The notes below the pieces were generated by a model, which searched no databases, was not told the origin of the DNA, and saw nothing but the letters and a program-made list of their open reading frames with translations. A DNA stretch of 60,252 nt from Tannerellaceae bacterium (GTDB taxonomy: Bacteria > Bacteroidota > Bacteroidia > Bacteroidales > Tannerellaceae). Numbering within the stretch: the stretch's first letter is position 1; every line of letters begins with the position of its first letter. The DNA lies in contig JAJPZJ010000038.1 in assembly GCA_021204405.1 (NCBI GenBank), forward strand, positions 1-60,252. Reading direction: 5' to 3'. Shown piece by piece: positions 38,322 through 47,190 of the stretch. Position numbers and translations under genes: made by a program.

Positions 38322-38802
38322 CTTCTCCGTGAAAGGAGATGGCCTGCCGGTTTACCGGAACTACACTGATCGTTGCCGAACCATTTGTAAAAATTTCAAT
38401 CTGAAACTTGTAATTATCCTCATCCGTACGGGTATTAAATTTGATGGTAGCGTTTCCCTTGCTATCATAAGTCCGCTGATAACCAGTAATTGTACTATCA
38501 AAAATCAATCCTTTTCCTCCTCCATACGGAACGGAATAGGCCCGGCCAAAATAGGGGAGGTATGATTTTACCGACTCTCCACATACCTCCAGGGAATAAG
38601 GAGAGGTAAGATATTTCGATCCACCCTGCTGCGGGATAGCACGATCTACATTGATATGAAAGCAGTCATCGTCTACTAACTCCCGCATGAGTTGCTCTTT
38701 TTCTACTTTTAAGTCTTTTTTTGTTTGTGCAGAGAGAGGTTGCACTCCCGACAGGAGAACAACCATCCCCAGCACTAATAACCTAACATACATTTTAACC
38801 AT
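38299..38802 (-). CDS. DUF4251 exported protein
   Basis: 167 residues from the ATG at 38800-38802. Signal peptide 'MYVRLLVLGMVVLLSGVQPLSAQ', a lysine/glutamate-rich segment, then a beta-rich domain ('HINVDRAIPQQGGSKYLTSPYSLEV', 'LPYFGRAYSVPYGG', 'FDSTITGYQ') typical of DUF4251, a Bacteroidota family with a lipocalin-like fold and no known function. Its 3' end overlaps the radical-SAM gene. Intact and monocistronic. Confidence 0.85.
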   Translation of the reverse strand: MVKMYVRLLVLGMVVLLSGVQPLSAQTKKDLKVEKEQLMRELVDDDCFHINVDRAIPQQGGSKYLTSPYSLEVCGESVKSYLPYFGRAYSVPYGGGKGLIFDSTITGYQRTYDSKGNATIKFNTRTDEDNYKFQIEIFTNGSATISVVPVNRQAISFHGEVTAPVTY

Positions 38803-38925
38803 AAAAATTAAACACAATTTTTTGATCTTGTGTATATAAAGACAATATATCAGCAGAATAGTTTACCGGATAAACGTTAAATTAACACAATTAATCAGGT
38901 AATTTAAGGTCATAAAGAATTAGCC

Positions 38926-39145
38926 TAAGTCCTGAAAGGACGCTTTATTCTAGTCCAGGGTATAATGAGCAATGTGAGTGGCACCCTGGGTTTAAAGAAA
39001 TACTATATTAGGCTTGCTGTAAGTAAGCCACCAATTCCTATAATATATTTAATTAATTGTGGAGTACTTACAGCACTCTATAAATACATAATGAAGACCC
39101 AGGGCGTTTGCCCTGGGCTAGAATAAAGCGTCCTTTCAGGACTTA
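38926..39145. mobile_element. MITE-like palindromic element
   Basis: 220-bp element with 35-base terminal inverted repeats (38926-38960 and 39111-39145) that differ at one position. Each end also folds by itself through CCAGGG/CCCTGG pairs, and a nested inner inverted repeat (near 39014-39030 and 39059-39076) matches at 15 of 17 positions. It has no coding capacity. It lies between the DUF4251 gene and a pseudogene on the same strand. No target duplication is obvious. A non-autonomous transposon is the likeliest identity. Confidence 0.7.
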
Positions 39146-39163
39146 ATTTACAATTTGTAATTT

Positions 39164-40238
39164 TTATAGTTGTCTTATCCTTATGTTACTATGTCCATTT
39201 CCATTAAATTGGATATCTGAATGTCCTCCGTTTATTTCATAATAATGATTCTCCTTATCTACATTACTTACAGATGGGGTAAAGCCACCCAAATCCATAT
39301 TTCCAAAACGCATTTTTTAGCATTCACTTTAAAGGAGGCATTGGATGGTATGCCAATATTCAAATTACCAAAATCCGCACTTACTTCTATCTTCTTAAAA
39401 TCCGTACCTAGTTCTTTAATATCAACTGAACTATGGGAAATCTTATTTACCGTCAGCGTATTTGTTAATTTATCCACATTTAACCCTCCAAAAGATAGAC
39501 TTCCAGTGATATCGTCAGACTGTTCTACAGAAATATTGCCATGCTGATTTTTTAATTTAAATGTCCTGGTCTTACCTACTCTCAGATTTGAAAATTGCAT
39601 ATCCACCGAGAGATCATCGCAATCTTTTACTTCATTATCTCCGGAATGCTGTAAATTCAAGGATAAAGCAGGGACGTTTCCGATTTTTGCATTCCCAAAT
39701 TTAACTGTCACTTCTAGTGGCTGTGTAAAGCTGTAGGCATTCAGGTTGCCAAAGCTCACGTCGAATTTAGCCTTTCCGGTATGGGTATCTGAAAGTTGAA
39801 TATTCCCAAAACTCTGTTTCATCTCTATATCCATTGAAGCAGGTATAGTAACTATAACATTTATCGACACGCTTTCTCCGTCACTGGTTCCTTTATTATT
39901 ATTCAGTTTTGTAACGGCAGATATAGTATTACCTTGTTCTGAGATATTTATATCTACCCGATCCAGGTTTTCCTGTGCACGTTTTTCATTACGGCTTTTT
40001 AACTCTATATTCACCTGAATAGATGCGGAAGCCATATCCCGGTGAATTACAGTAGTGTTTCCAAAATACTCTCCACATACGATTGTTCACTCCCTTTCAA
40101 AGCAAAGGTTTTTGATACAGATTTTGTTTTGACAGATGAGTCTGTGCTTGTTTCTTCTGCCCTTACGTTCATGGTTATTACAAAAAGGCAAAGTATTTGT
40201 AGGAGTAAATTCCATCCGGTACATATTCTCTTTTCCAT
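39164..40238 (-). pseudogene. Exported beta-helix protein (DUF4097-like), frameshifted
   Basis: About 358 residues when repaired. A signal peptide ('NLLLQILCLFVITMNVRAEE') is followed by repetitive beta-strands ('FGNIQLSDTHTGKAKFDVSFGNLNAYSF', 'VKFGNAKIGNVPALSLNLQHSG', 'QFSNLRVGKTRTFKLKNQHGNISV'), the pattern of DUF4097-type beta-helix proteins. Two single-base losses: AA at 40083-40084 and AAA at 39300-39302. In related genomes such proteins often follow an ECF sigma factor and a small membrane regulator, as here. The function of the family is unknown. Confidence 0.75.
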
Positions 40239-40258
40239 ATTCTTTAATTATTTATCAT

Positions 40259-40794
40259 TTAATTGTTTTCCCGAATTATTTCTTCCACCTGGTCCAGCAT
40301 CCGTTGCAGGCTGCTGACACTTGTACCATAGTATTGCGTCATTACATATATACCTTTATCAGAGCATGGGAGAACAGGTAAAATATTCTTTTCAAAACTG
40401 ATATTTTCATTTACTATGGCCTGGGTTTCCCGTAGAAAGTCTGCGGCTCCGGGGATTTGTTCTTTCGCATACAACTCTTCCATCTGGAGTAAGATATCGT
40501 GCATCTGCATATTATAGTAGTAGCGTAACTGTTTAATCTCTTTACTCATACTACAGAGGTCTTTGTCAGCCTGTTCTTCCGAACCGGGAAATAACATATA
40601 GGCGGGTAAATTGAAAATAAAAGTAATCCCACCGAGGCTGCAATCACCAATCCACTCAGGCTATACCATACAATAACGTGGGTAGGTTTCGACGGCAGTT
40701 TCTGTTCGAACCGGTTGATATATCCTTCCGGCAGAAGGATTTCTTCATCGAAAGCCTGCCTGTTTTTTTCTATAAAGTTTTTTAGTTCATCCAT
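40259..40794 (-). pseudogene. Single-span membrane protein behind an ECF sigma gene, frameshifted
   Basis: 'MDELKNFIEKNRQAFDEEILLPEGYINRFEQKL' begins a cytoplasmic head, followed by one membrane helix ('WYSLSGLVIAASVGLLLFSIY') and a helical outer part with a coiled-coil look ('EIKQLRYYYNMQMHDILLQMEELYAKEQ'). It starts 13 bases after the sigma gene and has the layout of an anti-sigma factor, but I see no zinc-binding or FecR motif, so that role is inferred from position. One T is missing near 40593 at the end of the membrane helix. Repaired length about 178 residues. Confidence 0.7.
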
Positions 40795-40806
40795 CTGTTT
40801 ACGTTG

Positions 40807-41321
40807 TTAATAAATTAACAATTTACGCTTTCCACGCAGGTATTGGCTCCGTACACTGGCAGGTTTTATTTCCATTATGGCAGCGATCTCTTCCATATCG
40901 TATCCTTCAAACAGATAGAGTGAAAGTATCACCCAGTAACCTGCCGGCAAGAGATCCAATCCTTTTCTAATCCTTTCAACCGAATAGGCTATTGCTTCCT
41001 CGTCCGCTTCCTGTCCGGTAGTTTCCTGATGGTTATCAGAAAGCTCTACCCAATCCGGTGTTTTTTTCTTACATAATCAATTGCCGTATGAACTGCTATA
41101 CGGTGCATCCAGGCTTCAAAGCACTGCCCCGGCTGATATTGGCCAATACGGGTGAATATTTTCAGGAAACTATCCTGCATGGCCTCTTCTGCCTCTGTAC
41201 TATTACCAATGATCTGCAGGCAGGTAATATAAAGCCGCCGGGCGAATTGCTGGTAAAGGGTTAACTGTGAGGTTCGTTTTTCTTTACGGCAACCTTCTAT
41301 AAGTTGTTCGATGGTATTCAT
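40807..41321 (-). pseudogene. ECF sigma-70 factor, frameshifted
   Basis: Repaired length is 171 residues. Region 2 is clear: 'YQQFARRLYITCLQIIGNSTEAEEAMQDSFLKIFTRI' and 'FEAWMHRIAVHTAIDYVRKK'. Region 4 is in the other frame: 'ILSLYLFEGYDMEEIAAIMEIKPASVRSQYLRGKRKL'. A seven-A run at 41061-41067 needs eight As. As it stands the product ends right after region 2 and could not recognise a -35 element. It is the first gene of a three-gene module with the membrane protein and the beta-helix protein, all broken. Confidence 0.87.
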
Positions 41322-41381
41322 TTATTTATATAAACGAGTGTAATTGTGCAACCGTTGCATAAAAGGGATAAAAATAAATAA

Positions 41382-41412
41382 AAAAAGGGGCATCCTCGCA
41401 ACGCCCCTTTTT
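41382..41412 (-). terminator. Terminator after the NigD-like gene
   Basis: 10-bp perfect stem (AAAAAGGGGC at 41382-41391, GCCCCTTTTT at 41403-41412), 11-base loop, followed on the minus strand by a T run. Confidence 0.85.
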
Positions 41413-41454
41413 CTCATGAACTAAATGATAAAAATAAAAGTTATGTGGGAAGGT

Positions 41455-42183
41455 TTAAATAGCATTCATCAAATCCTCAGAATTAACAGAATCGGCTACT
41501 CCACTAACCATGACTTTTGAATTAAAGTCGAGATCGTCAATCACCTTTTCTCCTTCCGGGGATATATATATTATTTTTAGTTTTACTGTTTCTCCTGCTG
41601 TACCCGGTAATGACCTTAAATTAAAGGCTACACGTCCCTGTGCTTCTACCTGTGGTGGATCATCATAAGCATTATGCCGTAATTCCAGTACGTAAGGTGT
41701 ATTCTCATCTGTCTTTACCAAATTAATAAAATGGGCTTTTTCGCCGCCAAATAAGACTGAGTAGCGGATATTCAGATAACCATCACCTACATAGCAGCTA
41801 TGGATCGCTACCGCGTCGGTACCATATATTTCATCATTTTCTTCACCCAGGTTATCAGCAATTTCTTTTGTCAGGATTTCCGTAATTCCATTTACTTTTA
41901 CCCAATAATCGTATCCGTCGGCTCCACCCTCACCTAAAAGTGTATAATTTGCCCAGATTCGTTGTTGTTTAGCAGGCCGGTAGTTAACAGCCGCAGCCGC
42001 AGGCCAGAGCGTAGTACCATCATTTCTTCTTAAATAATAGGAATTGTTACTTATAGGTACGACTGTTACTACTTCGATCGCAAAATCGTCCAGCGAATAA
42101 CCATCATCATCCAGACAGGACTGCAAAAGGAAGGTAACTAAAAGCAGTCCCAACATTCCTGTTACTAATTTCATCGTCTTCAT
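41455..42183 (-). CDS. NigD-like lipoprotein
   Basis: 242 residues. The signal peptide ends in a lipobox ('LLLVTFLLQSC') followed by acidic residues, as usual for exported Bacteroidota lipoproteins, then a beta-rich body ('NNSYYLRRNDGTTLWPAA', 'QQRIWANYTLLGEG', 'FINLVKTDENTPYVLELRHNAYDD') that matches the NigD-like family. NigD was named for an immunity role beside the bacteriocin gene nigC, but most homologues stand alone with no such partner, as here. Single gene with its own terminator. Intact. Confidence 0.82.
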   Translation of the reverse strand: MKTMKLVTGMLGLLLVTFLLQSCLDDDGYSLDDFAIEVVTVVPISNNSYYLRRNDGTTLWPAAAAVNYRPAKQQRIWANYTLLGEGGADGYDYWVKVNGITEILTKEIADNLGEENDEIYGTDAVAIHSCYVGDGYLNIRYSVLFGGEKAHFINLVKTDENTPYVLELRHNAYDDPPQVEAQGRVAFNLRSLPGTAGETVKLKIIYISPEGEKVIDDLDFNSKVMVSGVADSVNSEDLMNAI

Positions 42184-42278
42184 TTTCCTACATCTTTAAT
42201 TATTATATCCTTTTTAAAAAGAAGATGCAGTAATGAGCAGGGATGCTGCAAGTTGCTTTTATAAAATATGTTAACTGG

Positions 42279-43403
42279 TTAATAATTAATTATGTACGCT
42301 GCGGTACGTTGGGAAGCTCCCGGTAATCCAAGTACTTCTATTAATTCATCATAGCCGGCAAGCATATTCCGGCGGTAAAGGGAATCATTTAATATACGGT
42401 TTAGTTCGTCTGTTATTTGTTTTTCCGAGAATCGTGCTCCGAAAAGTTCCTGCACAATTTCTTTTCCTGCTATCAGGTTAACTAAAGAAATGTAGGGAGT
42501 ATGAAAAAAGTTTTTAAACACAAAGCTAGATAGTGTGCCCAACGGAACATAATAGCAAACCAACTGTGGAACACGGAAAAGTGCCGTTTCCAGCGTGGCA
42601 GTACCCGAAGTTACCAGGGCCGTATGGCTGTGTTGCAACAAAGGATAGGTTTTATTAAAAAGGATTTTCACTTGTTGCCCGTGTGTGTAACGGGCATAAT
42701 AGGCAGGCTCTATCCCCGGTGCACCCGCTATAACGGGCTGATACCCGGGAAAGGAAGCTGCCACACGCAACATAGCGGGGAGGTTATCTTTTATTTCCTG
42801 CCTACGGCTTCCGCATAACAGGGCAAGGATTGGTTTACCAGTTAACGCTTCCTCCTGTACAAATTTTTCGAAAGAAGTGTGATAGTCTGCTTTAAAAGCG
42901 GCTACGGAGTCGACGGAAGGATTCCCTATATAGTCGACCGGATATTTCAGACGGGCAAAAAAGTCTTTTTCAAAAGGTAAAATACAGAACATCTTATCCA
43001 CATACTTCCGGAAGTCTTTTATCCGGTATTGCTTCCACGCCCATATTTTAGGGGAGATGTAATAGTAAACCGGTAGCTGAAGTTGCGTTTTGACAAAACG
43101 GGCAATTTTGAGATTGAAACCCGGATAATCAATAAGAATAACCACATCCGGCTGATAGGCACGGATATCCTCCTGGCAGGTTTCCATATTCCTGAGGATG
43201 GTACGCAGATTAAGTAGTACAGGAATAAACCCCATAAAGGCCATTTCCCGGTAATGCCGCACTAATGTTCCCCCAACAGCCTGCATAAGATCGCCTCCCA
43301 GAAAACGAAAATCGGCCTCCTGGTCCTGCTCTTTCAGTGCTTTCATCAAATTGGAGGCATGCAGGTCGCCGGATGCTTCGCCTGCTATCAGGTAATATTT
43401 CAT
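42279..43403 (-). CDS. lpxB: Lipid-A-disaccharide synthase
   Basis: GT19 glycosyltransferase that joins UDP-2,3-diacylglucosamine and lipid X on the cytoplasmic face of the inner membrane. 374 residues: 'MKYYLIAGEASGDLHASNLMKAL' (donor-side start), 'LIDYPGFNLKIARF', 'YYISPKIWAWKQYRIK', 'LLCGSRRQEIKDNLP' and 'VTSGTATLETAL' are the family motifs. It shows that the organism makes lipid A. Follows surE by 31 bases on the same strand, a pairing common in Bacteroidales. Intact. Confidence 0.95.
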   Translation of the reverse strand: MKYYLIAGEASGDLHASNLMKALKEQDQEADFRFLGGDLMQAVGGTLVRHYREMAFMGFIPVLLNLRTILRNMETCQEDIRAYQPDVVILIDYPGFNLKIARFVKTQLQLPVYYYISPKIWAWKQYRIKDFRKYVDKMFCILPFEKDFFARLKYPVDYIGNPSVDSVAAFKADYHTSFEKFVQEEALTGKPILALLCGSRRQEIKDNLPAMLRVAASFPGYQPVIAGAPGIEPAYYARYTHGQQVKILFNKTYPLLQHSHTALVTSGTATLETALFRVPQLVCYYVPLGTLSSFVFKNFFHTPYISLVNLIAGKEIVQELFGARFSEKQITDELNRILNDSLYRRNMLAGYDELIEVLGLPGASQRTAAYIINY

Positions 43404-43434
43404 TCATTATTATTATTTCCGGTTATATACTCAA

Positions 43435-44199
43435 TCAATTCTCCCACCCTTTAAGCTGCTCCATGAATTGATGGTCAGTTACATCAATTTTACAGGGGAC
43501 TAACGTGGCATAACCTTTGTCCAGCAGGGCGGCATCATTGCATGCCAGTAACGGATCGGCATTTTCAAAGTGTCCGGTCAGCCAGTAAACAGGTTCGCCC
43601 ATCGGATTTTGTGAAGGCATAAATTCTTTTACCCATTTTCCTTTGGCTTGGCAACCGATACGCAAGCCTTTTACGGCAGGGATATCGGGGATATTCAGGT
43701 TCAGGTAAGTACCGTAAGGCAGTCCGTCCTGCAGGATATGTTTGCAAACGTCAGCTGTCAGCCGGCAGCTTTCCGTAAAATCGGCATCGGATGAAGGGTC
43801 GGTTAATGAGGTGCCTAAGGAAGGGATACCAAAGATACAACCTTCGGCGGCTGCTCCCAGTGTGCCTGAGTATTGGACGCAAATCGCCATATTACACCCA
43901 TGGTTAATACCGGAAACCAAAAGGTCGGGTTTACGGTCGAGCACAACGTTCATTGTCAGCTTTACACAATCCACAGGTGTACCGGTACAACTATAGATAG
44001 TGAGCCCCTCTTCTTTTCGTACCAGTTTATATTTAATAGGATTTCCGGAGGTGATAGCACCCGACATGCCGGAACGGGCACCATCCGGCGCCATTACTAC
44101 TATTTCTCCTAATGGATGAAGACAGTTAATCAGTTCGTTAAGGCCTTTTGCCCATACGCCATCGTCGTTTGTGAGTAAGATCAGAGGTTGTTTATCCAT
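43435..44199 (-). CDS. surE: 5'/3'-nucleotidase SurE
   Basis: Metal-dependent survival-protein phosphatase that dephosphorylates nucleoside monophosphates. 254 residues. The metal-binding start '[17 protein letters not shown]' with its Asp pair, '[14 protein letters not shown]', '[13 protein letters not shown]', '[11 protein letters not shown]' and '[20 protein letters not shown]' are all present. First of the surE-lpxB pair. Intact. Confidence 0.95.
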   Translation of the reverse strand: MDKQPLILLTNDDGVWAKGLNELINCLHPLGEIVVMAPDGARSGMSGAITSGNPIKYKLVRKEEGLTIYSCTGTPVDCVKLTMNVVLDRKPDLLVSGINHGCNMAICVQYSGTLGAAAEGCIFGIPSLGTSLTDPSSDADFTESCRLTADVCKHILQDGLPYGTYLNLNIPDIPAVKGLRIGCQAKGKWVKEFMPSQNPMGEPVYWLTGHFENADPLLACNDAALLDKGYATLVPCKIDVTDHQFMEQLKGWEN

Positions 44200-44253
44200 T
44201 CTTTTTTATCGTTATTCGGACATAAAAGTAGTTATTTTTTATGACTTATATGC

Positions 44254-44517
44254 TTAAGGATTATAGAGGTTTTTATTATAAAATTTCATAATACCCATAA
44301 GCATTTTATGCGCTTCTACCGCCGGGCTTCCGGGATCAATCTCTATAGCTGACAGATAGTTATTCAAAGCCTGCCGGAAATCGCCCTGTTTCCGGTAAGC
44401 ATTCCCACGGAGATAATATGCTACCGGATCATGCGCGTTTTCTCCGAGTATTTTATCCAACAAACAGATAGCTTGATCTGTTTTACCTTCGGTTATAAGT
44501 TGCCGGATCGTTTCTAT
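44254..44517 (-). CDS. Small TPR protein, possibly with a lost start codon
   Basis: The frame reads 'ETIRQLITEGKTDQAICLLDKIL' then 'HDPVAYYLRGNAYRKQGDFRQALNNYLSAIEIDPGSPAVEAHKML', a single tetratricopeptide unit with flanking helices; about 87 residues. No ATG precedes the conserved part. ATA at 44515-44517 stands where ATG is expected, about 18 bases after the start site predicted from TATATTTG (44542-44549). Either ATG mutated to ATA or translation starts at an internal ATG at 44463 and yields only 69 residues. The function is presumably protein-protein binding; it sits upstream of surE on the same strand. Confidence 0.55.
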   Translation of the reverse strand: METIRQLITEGKTDQAICLLDKILGENAHDPVAYYLRGNAYRKQGDFRQALNNYLSAIEIDPGSPAVEAHKMLMGIMKFYNKNLYNP

Positions 44518-44541
44518 TAATTAAAAAATTTGATTCGGGGA

Positions 44542-44549
44542 CAAATATA
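44542..44549 (-). promoter_or_regulatory. Putative -7 element for the TPR gene
   Basis: TATATTTG on the minus strand, 25 bases before the proposed ATA start. Confidence 0.45.
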
Positions 44550-44635
44550 ACTTTCTATTCCCTATTTATTAATGTAAAGGAATGGGAAATAAGGATTTTT
44601 TATTATTGAGAAGCCATTAGCTTAATTATTTATGT

Positions 44636-44643
44636 TAAGTTTG
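44636..44643 (+). promoter_or_regulatory. Putative -7 element for topA
   Basis: TAAGTTTG, 28 bases before the topA ATG at 44672. Confidence 0.5.
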
Positions 44644-44671
44644 CACTCGATTTGAAAAGTTAGAAGTAAAT

Positions 44672-47020
44672 ATGCAAAAGAATCTGGTAATAGTGGAGTC
44701 GCCGGCAAAAGCCAAGATGATTGAAAAGTTCCTTGGAAAAGATTTCAAGGTAATGTCTAGCTACGGCCATATCCGGGATTTGAAGAAAAAAGAATTTAGT
44801 ATCAATATTGAAAACAACTACACACCACAATATGTGATCCCGGCCGACAAAAAGAAGTTGGTCTCCGAACTGAAGGCAGAAGCCAAAAAGGCAGAACTGG
44901 TATGGCTGGCTTCCGATGAGGACCGCGAGGGAGAGGCTATTTCCTGGCATTTGTTTGAGGTACTTAACCTGAAGCCGGAAAATACCAAACGGATCGTTTT
45001 CCACGAAATTACCAAAAATGCCATTTTGCATGCGATAGAAACTCCGCGTAGTATTAATGCCGATTTGGTAAATGCCCAACAGGCCAGAAGGATACTGGAT
45101 CGCATCGTGGGATTTGAGCTTTCCCCTATTCTATGGAGGAAGGTTAAGCCTGCCTTATCGGCCGGGCGTGTCCAGTCTGTTGCCGTACGGTTGATTGTAG
45201 AACGGGAACGGGAGATCAGGGATTTCGTATCGGAGGCTTCGTTCCGTGTTATTGCAAATTTTATCCTCCCCGATGGTACTACCCTACTAAAAGCAAAATT
45301 AAACAGGCGGATCAAAGATAAAAAGGAGGTTGCACAATTTCTCGAGGCTTGCAAAAATGCCTCTTTCACCATAGATGATATTACAACCAGGCCGGTAAAG
45401 AAATCGCCGGCTGCCCCATTTACTACTTCTACTTTACAACAGGAAGCTGCACGTAAACTGGGCTATTCCGTATCGCAAACAATGATGTTGGCGCAACGTT
45501 TGTACGAGGCTGGTTTTATTACCTATATGCGTACCGACTCAGTAAACCTGAGTGACCTGGCATTGGGCACCGCCAAAGAGGCTATTATCTCAACTTACGG
45601 AGAAAAATATTATAAGTTTCGCCAATACCATACCAAAAGTAAAGGGGCACAGGAGGCGCACGAGGCAATCCGCCCCACCTACATCAGCAATCTGGAGGCT
45701 GGTGGTTCGGCTCAGGAAAAGAAATTGTATGAGCTGATCCGGAAATGCACCATTGCTTCACAAATGGCCGATGCAGAACTGGAACGTACTACTATATCGG
45801 TTAGTATTGATAGCAGCAAAGAGAAGTTTGTAGCTGTTGGCGAAGTAATTGCTTTCGATGGATTCCTACAGGTATACCGTGAAAGCTTTGACGATGAAAG
45901 CGAAGGAGAACAGGAAAATGGCCTGCTTTCACCGGTTTCATTAAATGATCAGTTACAATTACGAGATATGACTGCCACTGAACGATTCACTCAACGGCCC
46001 CCACGTTATACAGAGGCCAGCCTGGTTCGGCGCCTGGAAGAATTAGGAATTGGACGTCCTTCTACATATGTCCCGACTATTCAAACTATTCAGAACCGGG
46101 AATATGTAATCAAGGGAGATAAAGAGGGAGTAGAGCGTAGCTACTACGTACTAACCCTGAAGAAGGAAAAGATTGCTGAAACAGAAAAAACTGAAATTGC
46201 AGGAGCAGACCGCAACAAACTGATGCCTACGGATATAGGTACGGTTGTAAATGACTTCCTGATGGAATATTTTCCGGGTGTAATGGATTATAACTTTACT
46301 GCCAGTGTGGAGAAAGAGTTTGACGCAGTGGCCGAAGGGAATATGAACTGGACGGATGCGATCGATAAATTCTACAAAGTATTCCACCCGATCGTCGAAT
46401 CTACTTCTGCTGTTAAAACAGAGCATAAAGTTGGTGAACGTGAATTGGGTATCGATCCTAAAAGCGGAAAGCCGGTATTTGTAAAGATCGGCAGATATGG
46501 CCCGGTGGTACAGATCGGCCAGGCCAACCCAGAAGATAAAAAAGGACCTAAACCTCAATTTGCAACTTTATTGAAAGGCCAGTCGATTGAGATACTAACA
46601 TTAGAAGAGGCTTTGAAGTTATTTGACCTGCCACGCACTATTGGTGAGTATGAAGGGGCGAAAATGGTAGCTGCTATCGGACGTTTCGGGCCATTTATAC
46701 GGCACGAAGGTAAGTTTATTTCAATTCCTAAGACATTAGACCCGCTTACCATTACTGCTCCCGAGGCTATTGAGTTGATTGAAGAAAAACGGAAGAAAGA
46801 CCAGCAACGTTTCATCAAAAAATTTGATGAAGATGCGGAGCTGGAGGTCTTAAACGGCCGGTATGGTCCTTATATCGCTTATAAAGGGGGAAATTATAAA
46901 ATCCCTAAAGGAGGAGAAAAGCCTGAGGATCTTTCCTTTGAAGATTGCCAGAAGATTATAAAAGAGGCGGATGAAAAGCCTGCTACTACAAAGAAAAGAA
47001 CAGCGAAAAAAAAATCATAA
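44672..47020 (+). CDS. topA: DNA topoisomerase I
   Basis: Type IA enzyme that relaxes negative supercoils. 782 residues. TOPRIM domain at the start ('VIVESPAKAKMIEKFLG', acidic 'SDEDREGE' at 81-88), 'LSAGRVQSVAVRLIVERERE' near 162, and the catalytic Tyr285 in 'GFITYMRTDSVNLS'. In place of four-Cys zinc fingers the C-terminus has repeated 'GRYGPVVQIG', 'GRFGPFIRHEGKFISIP' and 'GRYGPYIAYKGGNYKIP' modules and a lysine-rich tail, the normal Bacteroidota form. Own promoter and terminator. No lesion in 2.35 kb. Confidence 0.96.
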   Translation: MQKNLVIVESPAKAKMIEKFLGKDFKVMSSYGHIRDLKKKEFSINIENNYTPQYVIPADKKKLVSELKAEAKKAELVWLASDEDREGEAISWHLFEVLNLKPENTKRIVFHEITKNAILHAIETPRSINADLVNAQQARRILDRIVGFELSPILWRKVKPALSAGRVQSVAVRLIVEREREIRDFVSEASFRVIANFILPDGTTLLKAKLNRRIKDKKEVAQFLEACKNASFTIDDITTRPVKKSPAAPFTTSTLQQEAARKLGYSVSQTMMLAQRLYEAGFITYMRTDSVNLSDLALGTAKEAIISTYGEKYYKFRQYHTKSKGAQEAHEAIRPTYISNLEAGGSAQEKKLYELIRKCTIASQMADAELERTTISVSIDSSKEKFVAVGEVIAFDGFLQVYRESFDDESEGEQENGLLSPVSLNDQLQLRDMTATERFTQRPPRYTEASLVRRLEELGIGRPSTYVPTIQTIQNREYVIKGDKEGVERSYYVLTLKKEKIAETEKTEIAGADRNKLMPTDIGTVVNDFLMEYFPGVMDYNFTASVEKEFDAVAEGNMNWTDAIDKFYKVFHPIVESTSAVKTEHKVGERELGIDPKSGKPVFVKIGRYGPVVQIGQANPEDKKGPKPQFATLLKGQSIEILTLEEALKLFDLPRTIGEYEGAKMVAAIGRFGPFIRHEGKFISIPKTLDPLTITAPEAIELIEEKRKKDQQRFIKKFDEDAELEVLNGRYGPYIAYKGGNYKIPKGGEKPEDLSFEDCQKIIKEADEKPATTKKRTAKKKS

Positions 47021-47036
47021 TAATAGAAGGTATATT

Positions 47037-47070
47037 ACAAAAGTTCCCCGCGTAGGCGGGGAACTTTTGT
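47037..47070. terminator. Terminator between topA and argS
   Basis: 15-bp perfect stem (47037-47051 with 47056-47070) and a four-base loop, with T-rich and A-rich outer ends, so it can serve the convergent topA and argS transcripts. The core CCCCGC/GCGGGG is the same as in the repeat at 22161-22258. Confidence 0.85.
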
Positions 47071-47190
47071 ATTTATATAATTAGGTTTTTGATATACTCT
47101 CTTTTTCTGTCTTATATTAAAAAAAAGTTATTATAACAAGCCATTCTCTCCCTGTAAATGGGTAAAAAGCAGCGAATAGGATGCTTACTT

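Noticed and set aside
41455..42183. Bacteriocin immunity gene (NigD)
   Set aside because: Only the lipoprotein family resembles NigD; there is no bacteriocin gene or processing gene beside it.
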